Source of the DNA: CAZMSQ01 sp964569025
GTDB taxonomy: Bacteria; Bacteroidota; Bacteroidia; Chitinophagales; Saprospiraceae
Assembly: GCA_964569025.1 (NCBI GenBank)
Contig: CAZMSQ010000004.1
Location: 49,933 to 113,932 of the forward strand
DNA length: 64,000 nucleotides
Direction: 5' to 3'
Positions 53,424-62,889 of the stretch are shown here, in pieces. The notes below the pieces were generated by a model. That model was not told where the DNA came from and searched no databases. It was given only the letters and a program-made list of their open reading frames with translations. The position numbers were made by a program, and so were the translations under genes. Within the stretch, counting starts at the first letter, position 1; each line of letters begins with the position of its first letter.

Positions 53424-56000
53424 CCCGGTAATCACAATCCGCTCGACACACTGGCTTGATTTCCCCACCAGCGTAATCAGATAGACTCCCGGAGCAAGCC
53501 TTCCATCTAGTGATACAATACTGCCAGCTCCGGCAGAGACTGAGTGGGATTCAATGACCCTGCCTGCCGTATCTGACAGTACAATGTACCCACCAGCCCC
53601 TGGTATTCGCACAGAAATATGACCATCTGAAGGATTTGGAAAGACCACAAATGGATTCTCCTCTTGTCTCTCCAAATAGATAACTGACGAAAGGCTGGTT
53701 GCTCCATTTTCCTCGAAGGCCTGGAGTTGGTAATAGGCAGAGCCTTGGGGAAAGCAATCCGGATATTGATAAATCAGATGACTATCAGATCCACCCTTTG
53801 CATTGATAGACCCAATGGTTGCCCAGGTCCCGGGCAGACCTAACCATGATTTGCGGACCACATAGTGACTCATCCCGATTTCCTGGCGGACTGTCCAAGA
53901 TAACTCATTACACTGAGGACGAACCCTCCCACCAAAGTCGAGCACTTCTACAGGCAGGGGGCCACCACCTGTTATGGTCAGGTCGTAGTTGTTCTCTGAT
54001 CCGGCCCATCCGTCGACAATGACCAGATACACCCCTCCAGGCACCAGATTTGAAAGGGGAATAGAAAAATCATCAGAATTACCGGGGCTGACGCAATCGA
54101 TTTCAGACCATTGGGTACTGGAGCAATCCGGGGGAAGTTCAAAAATTCCGACCTGAACACCTTCAAGGTCTCCGGTAATATTGGTCACATCTATGGTCAC
54201 GTCTGCTGCATAGGCCTGAAACTGGAACCAGACATTGTTGTCATATGACACATTACAGCTCATGGTGAGGCCAGTTGGCCAGTCGGGTGTAGCGCTCCAT
54301 GTGGTTCCTGTATTCGTTCCTTGATTGAGAAACAGAGCTCCATTGCAGAAATCATTGATCGGTGGTGGAGGCGGAGAAGAAAGACACAGGTCAAAACTGA
54401 CCCGAGAGGAGGTGAGCAAGGTGTGTACCCTTAGATATACTGTACTCCCCGGGGTCAGCCCATTGAATGTGCCCGTTTCCGGGTCACTGCACAGCAAGCT
54501 GACAAGACTTCCGCAACTTCCAGAAAACAGCTCTATAACCATGTCCGTGCTTGCTCCGGTCATTGGTACTACATTCGAGATGCTGAAATCAAGCTCATCA
54601 GAAGGTACGACACACGAAAACCAGACATCATCATTCGCAGTACCCATGCACCCCGGCTCAGACTCAGTCGCTCCGGCGGTCACCCCAGACAAGCTGATGC
54701 ATGAACCATCTGTCGGGAGGGCGGGAAATACAAATGCACCTGCGCAGTCATCATTTGCTGGCGGAGGCGGAGGCGGTGCGCAGCTCATCGTCAGAGCGAA
54801 GGGTCCGCCGGGAACACCGGCTGCATTGCCACTCACAAAAATGGCGTATGGCTGTCCCTGAATGGTTGGAAAATCGGCGATTGTCTCAGTTCCCCCTGCG
54901 CCTTGCTGATCCATGCTCACCTCACAGACCATGGCCCCGCAAGTGCCAGCATATATGCCCAACTCGGCGTCCCACCCAGACGGCCCGGCTGACACCGTCA
55001 GATATTCGCCGGTTCCGGTAAAAGAATACCAGAGTCCGGCACCGAGTGACCCTGAGCAAGGCACCGGATTGTCGGCTGCATTGGCCAGGGTGGCGTCTTC
55101 ATTGGGTAGGGAAGACGAACAATCTACTGGGGTTGCCTGATTGCATTGGTTATTGGGGGGTGGAAGTTGGGGAGTTGATATGCACACATCAAAATTGGCC
55201 CTGTTGGCGGTCAGCATGGTAAAGACCCTGATAAAATATGTGTTTCCCGGTGTAAGCCCGTTTGCTGTGGCAGAATTCGGATCGCTGCATAGGATGCTTG
55301 TCAGGCCATTGCAAGTGCCAGAGAATACCTCGAACGCCATATCATTGCTGTACCCACCCAGCGGAGTGATGTTTTGAATCAGGATGGTGTGCGAGGGGGC
55401 GGTAGCCACAAAGGAAAGCCATACGTCATCGTCAGCACCTGACCCGGTACAGGCCGGCAGACTTTCAGTAGCGGCTTCGGTAGATGAGGAGACGGTAGCG
55501 CAAGAGCCATCTGTTGGGATGGAAGGGAATGTCACAGCCCCGTCACACCCGTCATTCGCGGGCGGCGGGGGTGGCGTGCATGTCAGGCATTGGTAGGTGA
55601 TGGTGTGGTCCAGTGTGCTTCCGGCGCACGAGGCATCCTCAGACCAATGCACAAATAAATCGAGCGTGCCCGTGGCTGTAATTTGAAGCGGAGAAGGACC
55701 ATGCCCGACCACCGATCCGTTAAAGGCGCCTTGGCGAACAGTGACATACTTATGAACGCCATTTCGGGATACTGAAAATTCGTAGGTCTCACCTCCCAGT
55801 ACATTCCCGAGCCTCGAGTGTTTGGTGGTTTCTGATGTCACAGAAATTGTATATTGCTGAGCATCATTGAGCATACCTGTCAATCCGACAGGGTACTGGA
55901 AAGGGTTCAGGCATTGGGAAAAACTCTGAATTGAAAACAACAGCCCTGATGATAGCAGGAGGAGATTGAGGAGAATGGTGCCAAATGAGTGGCGTATCAT
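53412..56000 (-). CDS. Large T9SS-sorted surface protein with repeated modules
   Basis: 862 residues from the ATG at 56000 (signal IRHSFGTILLNLLLLSSGL). Two modules of about 130 residues repeat in the protein, coded near 55165-55575 and 54375-54775 on the plus strand. Each begins with PPPPANDxCxGA and contains PTDGSC, a DDVWxSF/C stretch and GLTPG. A similar but more diverged module lies between them. The modules are Pro-rich linked beta domains like those in Bacteroidota adhesins. The C-terminus has a T9SS domain (FVVFPNPSDGHISVRIPG, RLAPGVYLITLVGK). It is likely a cell-surface adhesin or pectin-like binding protein; the ligand is unknown. Confidence 0.85.
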   Translation of the reverse strand: MIRHSFGTILLNLLLLSSGLLFSIQSFSQCLNPFQYPVGLTGMLNDAQQYTISVTSETTKHSRLGNVLGGETYEFSVSRNGVHKYVTVRQGAFNGSVVGHGPSPLQITATGTLDLFVHWSEDASCAGSTLDHTITYQCLTCTPPPPPANDGCDGAVTFPSIPTDGSCATVSSSTEAATESLPACTGSGADDDVWLSFVATAPSHTILIQNITPLGGYSNDMAFEVFSGTCNGLTSILCSDPNSATANGLTPGNTYFIRVFTMLTANRANFDVCISTPQLPPPNNQCNQATPVDCSSSLPNEDATLANAADNPVPCSGSLGAGLWYSFTGTGEYLTVSAGPSGWDAELGIYAGTCGAMVCEVSMDQQGAGGTETIADFPTIQGQPYAIFVSGNAAGVPGGPFALTMSCAPPPPPPANDDCAGAFVFPALPTDGSCISLSGVTAGATESEPGCMGTANDDVWFSCVVPSDELDFSISNVVPMTGASTDMVIELFSGSCGSLVSLLCSDPETGTFNGLTPGSTVYLRVHTLLTSSRVSFDLCLSSPPPPPINDFCNGALFLNQGTNTGTTWSATPDWPTGLTMSCNVSYDNNVWFQFQAYAADVTIDVTNITGDLEGVQVGIFELPPDCSSTQWSEIDCVSPGNSDDFSIPLSNLVPGGVYLVIVDGWAGSENNYDLTITGGGPLPVEVLDFGGRVRPQCNELSWTVRQEIGMSHYVVRKSWLGLPGTWATIGSINAKGGSDSHLIYQYPDCFPQGSAYYQLQAFEENGATSLSSVIYLERQEENPFVVFPNPSDGHISVRIPGAGGYIVLSDTAGRVIESHSVSAGAGSIVSLDGRLAPGVYLITLVGKSSQCVERIVITGSGQ

Positions 56001-56305
56001 GTTGTGGAGAAATAGGAGCATGAGTATGAATCGCGCAGCAGAGCCGTGCGTTTACCGAACGGAAAGGTAAGAAATTCTGCTTGTTTCCTGAAAAATGCAA
56101 TAAAATACCAGAATTACTGCATCATGCTTTGTAATCTTTGCACACAATCCCATTCTCCACCCTTCTATCTGGGGAAGAAGGGGAAGAAAAAGTGTTGTAA
56201 AAAATACAAGAAGGGGAAGCGGTGTAAGGATTGTCCGAAAAAAAAGATGGCGGACAACCAGGGAGGTTGTCCGCCATGTATTGGAGGATCAGAAGGTGAG
56301 GAGGA
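56001..56305. other. Intergenic region between T9SS protein and glnN
   Basis: A 305 bp stretch holding the glnN terminator (56238-56277) and a possible small Cys/Lys-rich reading frame on the plus strand (56124-56354). Nothing else was recognised. Confidence 0.5.
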
Positions 56306-56354
56306 TTACCGCAGGAACATCAGTTCGCGGTATTTCACCAGTGGCCAGGATTGA
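56124..56354 (+). CDS. Possible small Cys/Lys-rich protein
   Basis: 76 residues from the ATG at 56124 (MLCNLCTQSHSPPFYLG...). The middle reads KKGKKKCCKKYKKGKRCKDC, a Lys/Cys-rich motif I recall from small hypothetical proteins of this phylum. It would fit a metal- or nucleic acid-binding peptide. The end overlaps the glnN 3' end in antisense, and the frame crosses the glnN terminator hairpin, which argues against it. Low confidence. Confidence 0.3.
   Translation: MLCNLCTQSHSPPFYLGKKGKKKCCKKYKKGKRCKDCPKKKMADNQGGCPPCIGGSEGEEDYRRNISSRYFTSGQD
56238..56277 (-). terminator. Intrinsic terminator of glnN
   Basis: Perfect 13-bp stem with arms 56247-56259 and 56265-56277 and a 5-nt loop. On the minus strand the stem is followed by a U8 tail (A8 at 56238-56245), 29 bp after the glnN stop. 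Confidence 0.85.
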
Positions 56355-58498
56355 TCGTCAACGTGCAGCTCGAGGCGATCTGCATGGTGGCGAATTCTAT
56401 CCATGACAGGCTTGACCTGCTTTGCCAAGAGGTCTGCTTTTTTTCTTGTGTCTGGCTCCTCATCTGCTGCCCTGATCAAATCTCCCATTGTACGGCATTC
56501 GGAATGAAGGCCGTTGATGTGGGTTGAAAGTGTTTCCAGGCATTCTTTTTGGAAATTCCAGGCGGTAGGTTGAAGGCCTGCCTGTGCCAGTTCGTTGACA
56601 TTTTGGGCAATGGCCGTTTGATAGTTGACAGCTGCCGGAAGGACGTAATTGTAGGACAAATCTTCGAGTGTCCGAGCTTCAATGCGGAGTTTGAGAATGT
56701 AGTTTTCAAGCATCACTTCATGGTGGGCATGTAACTCCTTTCCCGTGAAGATTCCGTGGTTGACCAGCAGTTGTGCTGATTTATCTGAAATGTAGGCATC
56801 CAGGGCATCGGGCGTATCGGGAAGGTTCCCCAGACCGCGGCTTGCTGCTTCGTCTTTCCACGCATCGCTGTAGTTGTCGCCTTCAAAGAGGATGGGCCGG
56901 GATTCTGTGATGTAGCTTTTCAAGACCGTCAGGATGGCGGTGTCCTGGCCTTTACCATTGTTCATCACCACCTCCACATCTTTCACAAACTTTTGAAGCT
57001 GAGCTGCCATCATGGCGTTAAGGACCGTCATAGGTGCTGCACAGTTCATACTCGATCCGACCATCCGGATTTCGAACTTATTGCCGGTGAAAGCAAAGGG
57101 TGACGTTCGGTTGCGGTCTGTGTTGTGCATTTCGATATTCGGAATCTTGCTAAGCAAGTCCAGCACAGTCTGAACATCTTCCCGCGTTATTTCTTCGTCT
57201 TGTTCGATGAGTTTCAAAACATTGCTCAGCCCGTCGCCGATAAACACGGAGATGATGGCCGGAGGCGCTTCGTTGGCTCCGAGGCGGTGGTCGTTGGAGG
57301 CAGAAGCCACGCTGGCGCGAAGCAAGTCTGCGTGTTCATATACTGCTCGGATGGTATTCACGAAGAACGTCAGAAACCGGAGATTTTTACCGGGAGTCTG
57401 GCCGGGTGAAAGCAGGTTCTTCCCGGTATTGGTACTCATCGACCAATTGTTGTGCTTTCCGGAGCCATTGACACCGGCAAACGGCTTTTCGTGCAGGAGC
57501 ACACGGAGTCGGTGACGCAAGGCCACGCGGTCCATCAAATCCATCAGCAGCTGATTGTGGTCAACAGCTTGATTGACTTCTTCAAACATGGGTGCCAGCT
57601 CGTATTGGCCGGGGCCAACCTCGTTGTGGCGCGTCCTGACCGGGATGCCGAGTTTATGGCATTCTGTTTCCAGATCCCGCATAAAAGCCAGCACTCTGTC
57701 TGGGATGGAGCCAAAATAGTGGTCGTCAAGCTGCTGTCCTTTTGGCGAATGCTGCCCGATGAGGGTTCGACCGGTCATCATGAGGTCTGGCCGTGCATTA
57801 AACAGGGCCTCGTCAACCAGAAAGTATTCCTGCTCCCATCCGAGGGTGGCGTAGACTTTGTTGACATCCGCATCGAAATAGCGGCAAACCGGCACGGCGG
57901 CTTTTTCGAGGAGCGCCTGAGACTTGAGAAGCGGAAGCTTGTAATCAAGTGCTTCACCGGAGTAGGTGACAAAGATGGTGGGGATGCAAAGGGTCTTCCC
58001 CTCCCCTGCTTCCAGAATGAAGGCCGGTGAAGATGGATCCCAGGCAGTATACCCGCGCGCTTCAAAGGTTGATCTGAGGCCTCCTCCCGGAAAGCTGGAT
58101 CCGTCGGGCTCCTGTTGGGCCAGCTCTGTGCCGCCAAACTCCTCGATGGCTTTGCCATCGCGAGAGAGCGTAAAAAAGGAATCATGCTTTTCTGCGGTGC
58201 GACCGGTCAGCGGCTGAAACCAATGAGCATAATGGGTGGCGCCTTTATCCTGGGCCCATTTCTGCATGGCCGCTGCCACCACATCAGCCACGTCACGACC
58301 CAGTTTTGACCCCGACTGTATGGCGGCCTTGACCCCCAGATATGCATCTTCTGGCAGGTAATCCCGCATGGCCTTTTCATTGAATACATGACTTCCGAAG
58401 AAGCTTGAAATTTTTGAGGAGGCGTATTCCTGCGAATCTACCTCGCAGGCTTCCCGGTTCAGAATGGTGTCGATGGCATTAAATCGTGAAAGGCTCAT
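56306..58498 (-). CDS. glnN: Glutamine synthetase type III
   Basis: 730 residues from the ATG at 58498 (MSLSRFNAIDTILNREA); the frame upstream to 58612 has no family sequence. ATP-dependent ligation of ammonia to glutamate. GSIII landmarks: HYAHWFQPLTGRTAEKHDSF, DGSSFPGGGLRSTFEARGYTAWDPSSPAF, and FAGVNGSGKHNNWSMSTNTG with GPGQYELAPMFEEVN. Type III enzymes of this size are typical of Bacteroidota and differ from the type I dodecamer. A -7 box lies 68 nt upstream and a terminator follows the gene. Confidence 0.95.
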   Translation of the reverse strand: MSLSRFNAIDTILNREACEVDSQEYASSKISSFFGSHVFNEKAMRDYLPEDAYLGVKAAIQSGSKLGRDVADVVAAAMQKWAQDKGATHYAHWFQPLTGRTAEKHDSFFTLSRDGKAIEEFGGTELAQQEPDGSSFPGGGLRSTFEARGYTAWDPSSPAFILEAGEGKTLCIPTIFVTYSGEALDYKLPLLKSQALLEKAAVPVCRYFDADVNKVYATLGWEQEYFLVDEALFNARPDLMMTGRTLIGQHSPKGQQLDDHYFGSIPDRVLAFMRDLETECHKLGIPVRTRHNEVGPGQYELAPMFEEVNQAVDHNQLLMDLMDRVALRHRLRVLLHEKPFAGVNGSGKHNNWSMSTNTGKNLLSPGQTPGKNLRFLTFFVNTIRAVYEHADLLRASVASASNDHRLGANEAPPAIISVFIGDGLSNVLKLIEQDEEITREDVQTVLDLLSKIPNIEMHNTDRNRTSPFAFTGNKFEIRMVGSSMNCAAPMTVLNAMMAAQLQKFVKDVEVVMNNGKGQDTAILTVLKSYITESRPILFEGDNYSDAWKDEAASRGLGNLPDTPDALDAYISDKSAQLLVNHGIFTGKELHAHHEVMLENYILKLRIEARTLEDLSYNYVLPAAVNYQTAIAQNVNELAQAGLQPTAWNFQKECLETLSTHINGLHSECRTMGDLIRAADEEPDTRKKADLLAKQVKPVMDRIRHHADRLELHVDDQSWPLVKYRELMFLR

Positions 58499-58565
58499 GA
58501 CGAAGCGCTCATTTAGGGATGATGGCCGAAGGCCGAAATGTTTGACTTTAATGATTTTGCAAGAG

Positions 58566-58596
58566 CAAAGGTAGGTGATTAACAAGAAATTAACAG
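58566..58596 (-). promoter_or_regulatory. Promoter candidate for glnN
   Basis: The exact -7 box TACCTTTG on the minus strand (58566-58573), with CTG (two of three matches to TTG) after a 20-bp spacer at 58594-58596. The leader would be about 60 nt. Confidence 0.55.
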
Positions 58597-58621
58597 AAGG
58601 GTTTATCCACATTTTATTCAG

Positions 58622-58652
58622 TTTCCTTTTTGGTCAAAAACCCTTATTTTTG
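58622..58652 (+). promoter_or_regulatory. Promoter candidate for the helix-hairpin-helix barrel gene
   Basis: The exact -7 box TATTTTTG (58645-58652), with TTT at the -33 position after a 20-bp spacer, 22 bp before the ATG at 58675. Confidence 0.5.
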
Positions 58653-58674
58653 AAAGAACCTCAAAGAAAACAAC

Positions 58675-60801
58675 ATGAAAACACCTCTCTTTTTGTCGGG
58701 GCGTTCTGCTCCATTCCCTGTCAGTTGGCGTCTTTCTGAGTCGGGATGCATCAGGCATTCCCGGATTCCCTATTTTTTCTTATTCTCCCTTTGGGTGGCT
58801 TACTGTTCGCCCTTGAAATGTCAGACATATGGGTTTCCTGCTCATCTGATTCCTGTTCTTGAGGATTGGATAGCTACCGCTGAGGGAGACTTTGGTTCTA
58901 CAGATTTACAAAGCTGGCTGGAGCATTTGCAACACTACATCCAGCATCCTCTTTCTCTGAACACGGCTACCCGGGCAGAGTGGGAATCTCTCGGTTTGTT
59001 GACCGCGCTTCAGATCGAGTGCCTGATGTCCTACAGAATGGAATTCGGGCCTTTCATCGCGGCCGAGGAACTGCAAACAGCGGGTTGTCTTCCACTGTCT
59101 GCTTTGCGCATTCTGAGCCCATTGGTCACTGCACAGACATCCGGTCAGTCGCGGGCTGACTTGTTTCGGATGCTTCGGGACAGCAGACAGAGCCTGCTGA
59201 TAAGATGGAGCCGTTCGATGGTGCCTGATTGGCGCTATGACGTTGATTCACTGTCAGGCTACTCTTGGTTTGAGGGTGGTCCGGATCGTCTGTTTTTGAG
59301 ATTCCGTAGGGCGCTCGGCACCCAGTTCAGCATGGGATTTACGGCAGAGAAAGATCCCGGTGAGTCATTATTGACAGGTTCGAATGCCCATGGTTTCGAT
59401 TTTCTGTCGGCTCATTTGTTCATTCGTGATATCAGCCCCGCACTCCGCACACTTGCACTGGGCGATTTTACTGTCAATCTCGGTCAGGGGTTAATCATGC
59501 ACTCCGGGTTTGGGGGCTCAAAGAGTGCCATGGCTATGCAGATAGCACGAACGGGTGAGCCACTGCAACGATACACCTCTGTTGATGAAAACCGCCATTT
59601 CAGGGGAGTCGGTGCAAAGCTGCAACTTGGCAAAAAAACGGATTTGGTGGTGTTCGCCTCTTCCCACCACATTGATGCCAGCCAATTTGCAAAAGACTCG
59701 GTCAGTTCATTGCTTACGAGTGGATTGCACCGTGACTACAGCGAGCGCACCTTTGAAAAAAGTTTGAGACAGCAGGTCGCAGGTGGACGGATTGAACTTG
59801 AGACAGGCCATTTCCGGGTGCGGGCCAATGGGGTTTGGTTCGGATATGACAAAACGATTGCCCCGACCATACAGCCTTACAACAGATGGTATTTTCGAGG
59901 TCGCTCACTGCTGAATACAAGCATTGACTACACGGTCCGCCACCGGGGACTCTACCTCTTTGGAGAAGTGGCCCGCTCAGAAAATGGTGCGCTTGCCACT
60001 GTCAATGGCATGTTGGCTTCCCTTGGCGGAGGGTTGGATGTGGCCTTATGCCTGAGGCATCTCGAGCCAGACTATCAGGCCCCAATGGCTCGCGCATTTA
60101 CCGAAAACACCCGTGCCCATAATGAAACGGGCGCTTATCTTGGATTGAGCTTCAGGCCATCCTCCTTGCTGACGATAGAAGGGTTTGCAGATTTGTACCG
60201 TCATCCGTGGGTACGCTACCGCATAGACGCGCCCTCTCACGGCAGAGAATGGAGGGTTCGCGTGACCCTCGAAAAACGGCGAGCATTTGAATGCTTTTCT
60301 GAATTCAGGAACGAACGAAAATGGATCGGCACTGCGAGTCCTGAAACCGCAGGATTTTCCGGCCTCACACCTTCGGGATTGACGCAAGTAAGAATGCACC
60401 TTGGGGTTCATCTTTCCAAGGGTGTCGAGTGGAGAATGCGTATCAATTGGGCAAGGCTCCGACAGGAGGGAATACTTCAGCGGGGGTGGCAGTTTCATCA
60501 GGATGTGATCTATAAACCGATGGGGGTGCCCCTGCATTTCAGCGCCAGAATTGCGTGGTTCGATACCGATTCGTACGATGTGAGATTCTACAATTTTGAG
60601 AATGGCATGATGTATCAGTTTGGCATCCCCGCCTATTACGGCAGAGCCTGGCGTGGCTACCTGAATCTGCGTTGGAAAGGGATGCGAGACCTCGTGATTG
60701 AAGGCAGATGGTCTTCAACGGGGATTGCCAAGAAGGAATCTGACAGTGAGTCAGCACGGCCGGCCTCAGATGTGGGCCTGCAGCTCTACTGGGCATTCTG
60801 A
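58675..60801 (+). CDS. Helix-hairpin-helix/ComEA-like domain and outer-membrane barrel protein
   Basis: 708 residues. The N-terminus up to about residue 52 is an atypical signal (IPYFFLFSLWVAYCSPLKC). Residues about 95-155 match the ComEA-type helix-hairpin-helix: LSLNTATRAEWESLGLLTALQIECLMSYR, then FIAAEELQTAGCLPLSALRIL. The remaining 550 residues are strand-rich with barrel features (NVSFTVNLGQGLIMHSGFGGSKS-like region near 265) and end in an aromatic strand (VGLQLYWAF). Members of this Bacteroidota family lack known function. It converges on the CtlX-type gene with 7 bp between. Confidence 0.8.
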   Translation: MKTPLFLSGRSAPFPVSWRLSESGCIRHSRIPYFFLFSLWVAYCSPLKCQTYGFPAHLIPVLEDWIATAEGDFGSTDLQSWLEHLQHYIQHPLSLNTATRAEWESLGLLTALQIECLMSYRMEFGPFIAAEELQTAGCLPLSALRILSPLVTAQTSGQSRADLFRMLRDSRQSLLIRWSRSMVPDWRYDVDSLSGYSWFEGGPDRLFLRFRRALGTQFSMGFTAEKDPGESLLTGSNAHGFDFLSAHLFIRDISPALRTLALGDFTVNLGQGLIMHSGFGGSKSAMAMQIARTGEPLQRYTSVDENRHFRGVGAKLQLGKKTDLVVFASSHHIDASQFAKDSVSSLLTSGLHRDYSERTFEKSLRQQVAGGRIELETGHFRVRANGVWFGYDKTIAPTIQPYNRWYFRGRSLLNTSIDYTVRHRGLYLFGEVARSENGALATVNGMLASLGGGLDVALCLRHLEPDYQAPMARAFTENTRAHNETGAYLGLSFRPSSLLTIEGFADLYRHPWVRYRIDAPSHGREWRVRVTLEKRRAFECFSEFRNERKWIGTASPETAGFSGLTPSGLTQVRMHLGVHLSKGVEWRMRINWARLRQEGILQRGWQFHQDVIYKPMGVPLHFSARIAWFDTDSYDVRFYNFENGMMYQFGIPAYYGRAWRGYLNLRWKGMRDLVIEGRWSSTGIAKKESDSESARPASDVGLQLYWAF

Positions 60802-60808
60802 GCTTCGG

Positions 60809-61747
60809 CTACTTTGGCGGTAGGAAAATCTCTGCCACCATGCAGCGGGCACCACCACCACCGTACGTTTCGATGGTGTCGATGTCTGCATACACGAAAC
60901 GGCTGTGCTTCTCGAGTTGTAACAACTGGGTATGGGTCAAAGACTGGTAAGCTTGTTCGGAAGCTATGATGAGTGATTCTCCTTTGTAATTTCGCACCTG
61001 GAGCATATTTCCCGCAAATGAAAACATTTGGCTCAGGCTGATTTCTACAACCTCCTTGCCGTGCTGTTCGAACAAATACCGGAGGGCATTGACCTCTGAA
61101 TCATCGCGAATGACTTCAAGGCAGACAATGGCATACGAATGGCCTACATTCATGACCACATTGGTGTGATAAATCGGATTGTGATAGGGATCGCTGGCCC
61201 TGAATAATACCGGGCGGTATGCCAGTTCATAGCAGAGCTTTCGAAAAACCTGTTCGTCCGTCCGCGGGCTGTGGCAGGCCAGCGCAATCCGGTTTTGGTG
61301 GTCGAAGACCACACTTCCCGTCCCTTCTAGAAATCGGCTGTGCTGCTCTTCCGATTCAAGTTTTACATGACGTGAAATCACAAATCGCTCAGCAAGTTTT
61401 TTCAGGATATCCTCCCGGCGCTCTGCCCGCCTGGATTCGGCAAACAGAGGGTAGGTAACCAGGGTCCCATCGTGGTGGGTGCTGAACCAGTTGTTGGGAA
61501 ACACAGCATCTGGCTTTGGGGGTGTCGGTGTATCATCTATGACGGTAACATCCAGACCGTGGAATGTGAGCACGCTGACAAATTCTTCGAATTCTCTGAG
61601 CGCCTGGTCTGAAATTTCGGCGGGGTCCATGGACGGGTCAAGGGTTTGAAAGAGATTGTTTTGCGCAGTCTCTTCATTGAAGCCGAAAGATGCTGGTCGC
61701 ACCAGCAGGACGTGGTGTGTGCTTTGTGTAAGTGGCCCGGTGTTCAC
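60809..61747 (-). CDS. Amidinotransferase-fold hydrolase (CtlX citrulline-utilization type)
   Basis: 312 residues if it starts at the GTG at 61747; a TTG at 61771 or 61825 is also possible, and no ATG precedes the conserved region. The fold is that of the arginine deiminase superfamily: HHVLLVRPASFGFNEETAQN, FPNNWFSTHHDGTLVTYPLF, EGTGSVVFDHQNRIALACHSPR, NPIYHTNVVMNVGHSYAIVC (catalytic His) and ETYGGGGARCMVAEIFLP (catalytic Cys). CtlX-type enzymes split citrulline to ornithine. It is divergent from the MBL exonuclease gene. Confidence 0.85.
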   Translation of the reverse strand: MNTGPLTQSTHHVLLVRPASFGFNEETAQNNLFQTLDPSMDPAEISDQALREFEEFVSVLTFHGLDVTVIDDTPTPPKPDAVFPNNWFSTHHDGTLVTYPLFAESRRAERREDILKKLAERFVISRHVKLESEEQHSRFLEGTGSVVFDHQNRIALACHSPRTDEQVFRKLCYELAYRPVLFRASDPYHNPIYHTNVVMNVGHSYAIVCLEVIRDDSEVNALRYLFEQHGKEVVEISLSQMFSFAGNMLQVRNYKGESLIIASEQAYQSLTHTQLLQLEKHSRFVYADIDTIETYGGGGARCMVAEIFLPPK

Positions 61748-61844
61748 GGTTGTGTCTTGCTCATTCTCCAATTTAAAACGAAAAAGAAGAAACGCGAAGA
61801 AAAAGAGAATCGAACAAGCGTCCAAGTTTCCGGTTTAGATTTTC

Positions 61845-62852
61845 GTGAAAGAACTTCTCGAGCTTACCGACAACGGCCTTTACTGCCCTGCTGCGGATGT
61901 GTACATAGATCCATGGCATCCTGTCCGTTATGCCCTTATCACGCATGGTCATGCTGATCATTCGCGACCCGGGCACCAAAAATATTTGTGTACCCACACG
62001 GCCAAGCCAGTGATGCGTTACCGCCTTGGACATCATTCCCACATCGAGTCAGTTGGGTTTGGAGAAACCGTGAGGATAAAGGGGGTTGCATTCTCCTTTC
62101 ATCCGGCTGGGCACATTCCCGGGTCTGCCCAAATCAGGGTAGAGCATAAGGGAGAGATTTGGGTTGTTTCAGGCGACTATAAACTGGAGGCAGATGGGGT
62201 TTGCGAAGCATTTGAGCCTGTGAAATGCCATACCTTTATCACCGAATCCACTTTCGGATTGCCGGTCTACCGGTGGGAGCCTCAATCGGTTATCTTCGAT
62301 CAGATAAACCAATGGTGGAGGGCTAACCAGCGCGAGGGACTGGTGAGTGTCCTTGGTGCTTATGCCCTGGGGAAGGCGCAGCGGTTGCTCCGCTATCTCG
62401 ACCCTGAAATTGGCGCCATCTACACCCACGGAGCCATCGAAAATGTGACTGCTGTCCTTCGCGCTCAGAAACTGCGCTTACCTTCGACCATTCGCATTCT
62501 CCCTACCCATAAGAAAAAGGACTTTGAGGGCTCACTTGTCCTTGCAACTCCCGGAGCCATGAACTCCTCTTGGGCCAAGCGTCTGGGTCCACACGCAACT
62601 GGTTTGGCGTCCGGATGGATGCAACTGCGGGGCGCTCGCCGTCGGAGGGCTGCAGACCGGGGGTTCGTGATTTCTGACCATGCTGACTGGCCTGGCCTGC
62701 TCGAGGCTGTCAAGGCTACCGGGGCTACGCGGGTGCTGGCCACCCACGGATACTCAGACCTGTTTTCACGGTGGCTGAGCGAAAATGGATGGGATGCCAA
62801 GCCCCTCGATACTCAATTTGTGGGAGAATCACTGGAAGACGAATCATCTTGA
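61845..62852 (+). CDS. MBL-fold exonuclease (ligase-associated DNA damage response type)
   Basis: 335 residues from a GTG start. Metallo-beta-lactamase signature ITHGHADHSRPGH (HxHxDH), then HPAGHIPGSAQI, a GDYKLEADGVCEAFEP segment and THGAIENVTAVLRAQ. The group is the mRNA-3'-processing/ligase-associated exonuclease family, usually found next to an ATP-dependent DNA ligase and an Lhr-type helicase. Neither neighbour is present here: the flanking genes are CtlX and a secreted hypothetical. The function as a DNA repair nuclease is thus inferred from family only. Confidence 0.85.
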   Translation: MKELLELTDNGLYCPAADVYIDPWHPVRYALITHGHADHSRPGHQKYLCTHTAKPVMRYRLGHHSHIESVGFGETVRIKGVAFSFHPAGHIPGSAQIRVEHKGEIWVVSGDYKLEADGVCEAFEPVKCHTFITESTFGLPVYRWEPQSVIFDQINQWWRANQREGLVSVLGAYALGKAQRLLRYLDPEIGAIYTHGAIENVTAVLRAQKLRLPSTIRILPTHKKKDFEGSLVLATPGAMNSSWAKRLGPHATGLASGWMQLRGARRRRAADRGFVISDHADWPGLLEAVKATGATRVLATHGYSDLFSRWLSENGWDAKPLDTQFVGESLEDESS

Positions 62853-62889
62853 TTCCTTCTGGCACCCGGTGCACGGGCTCCATTTTTAA

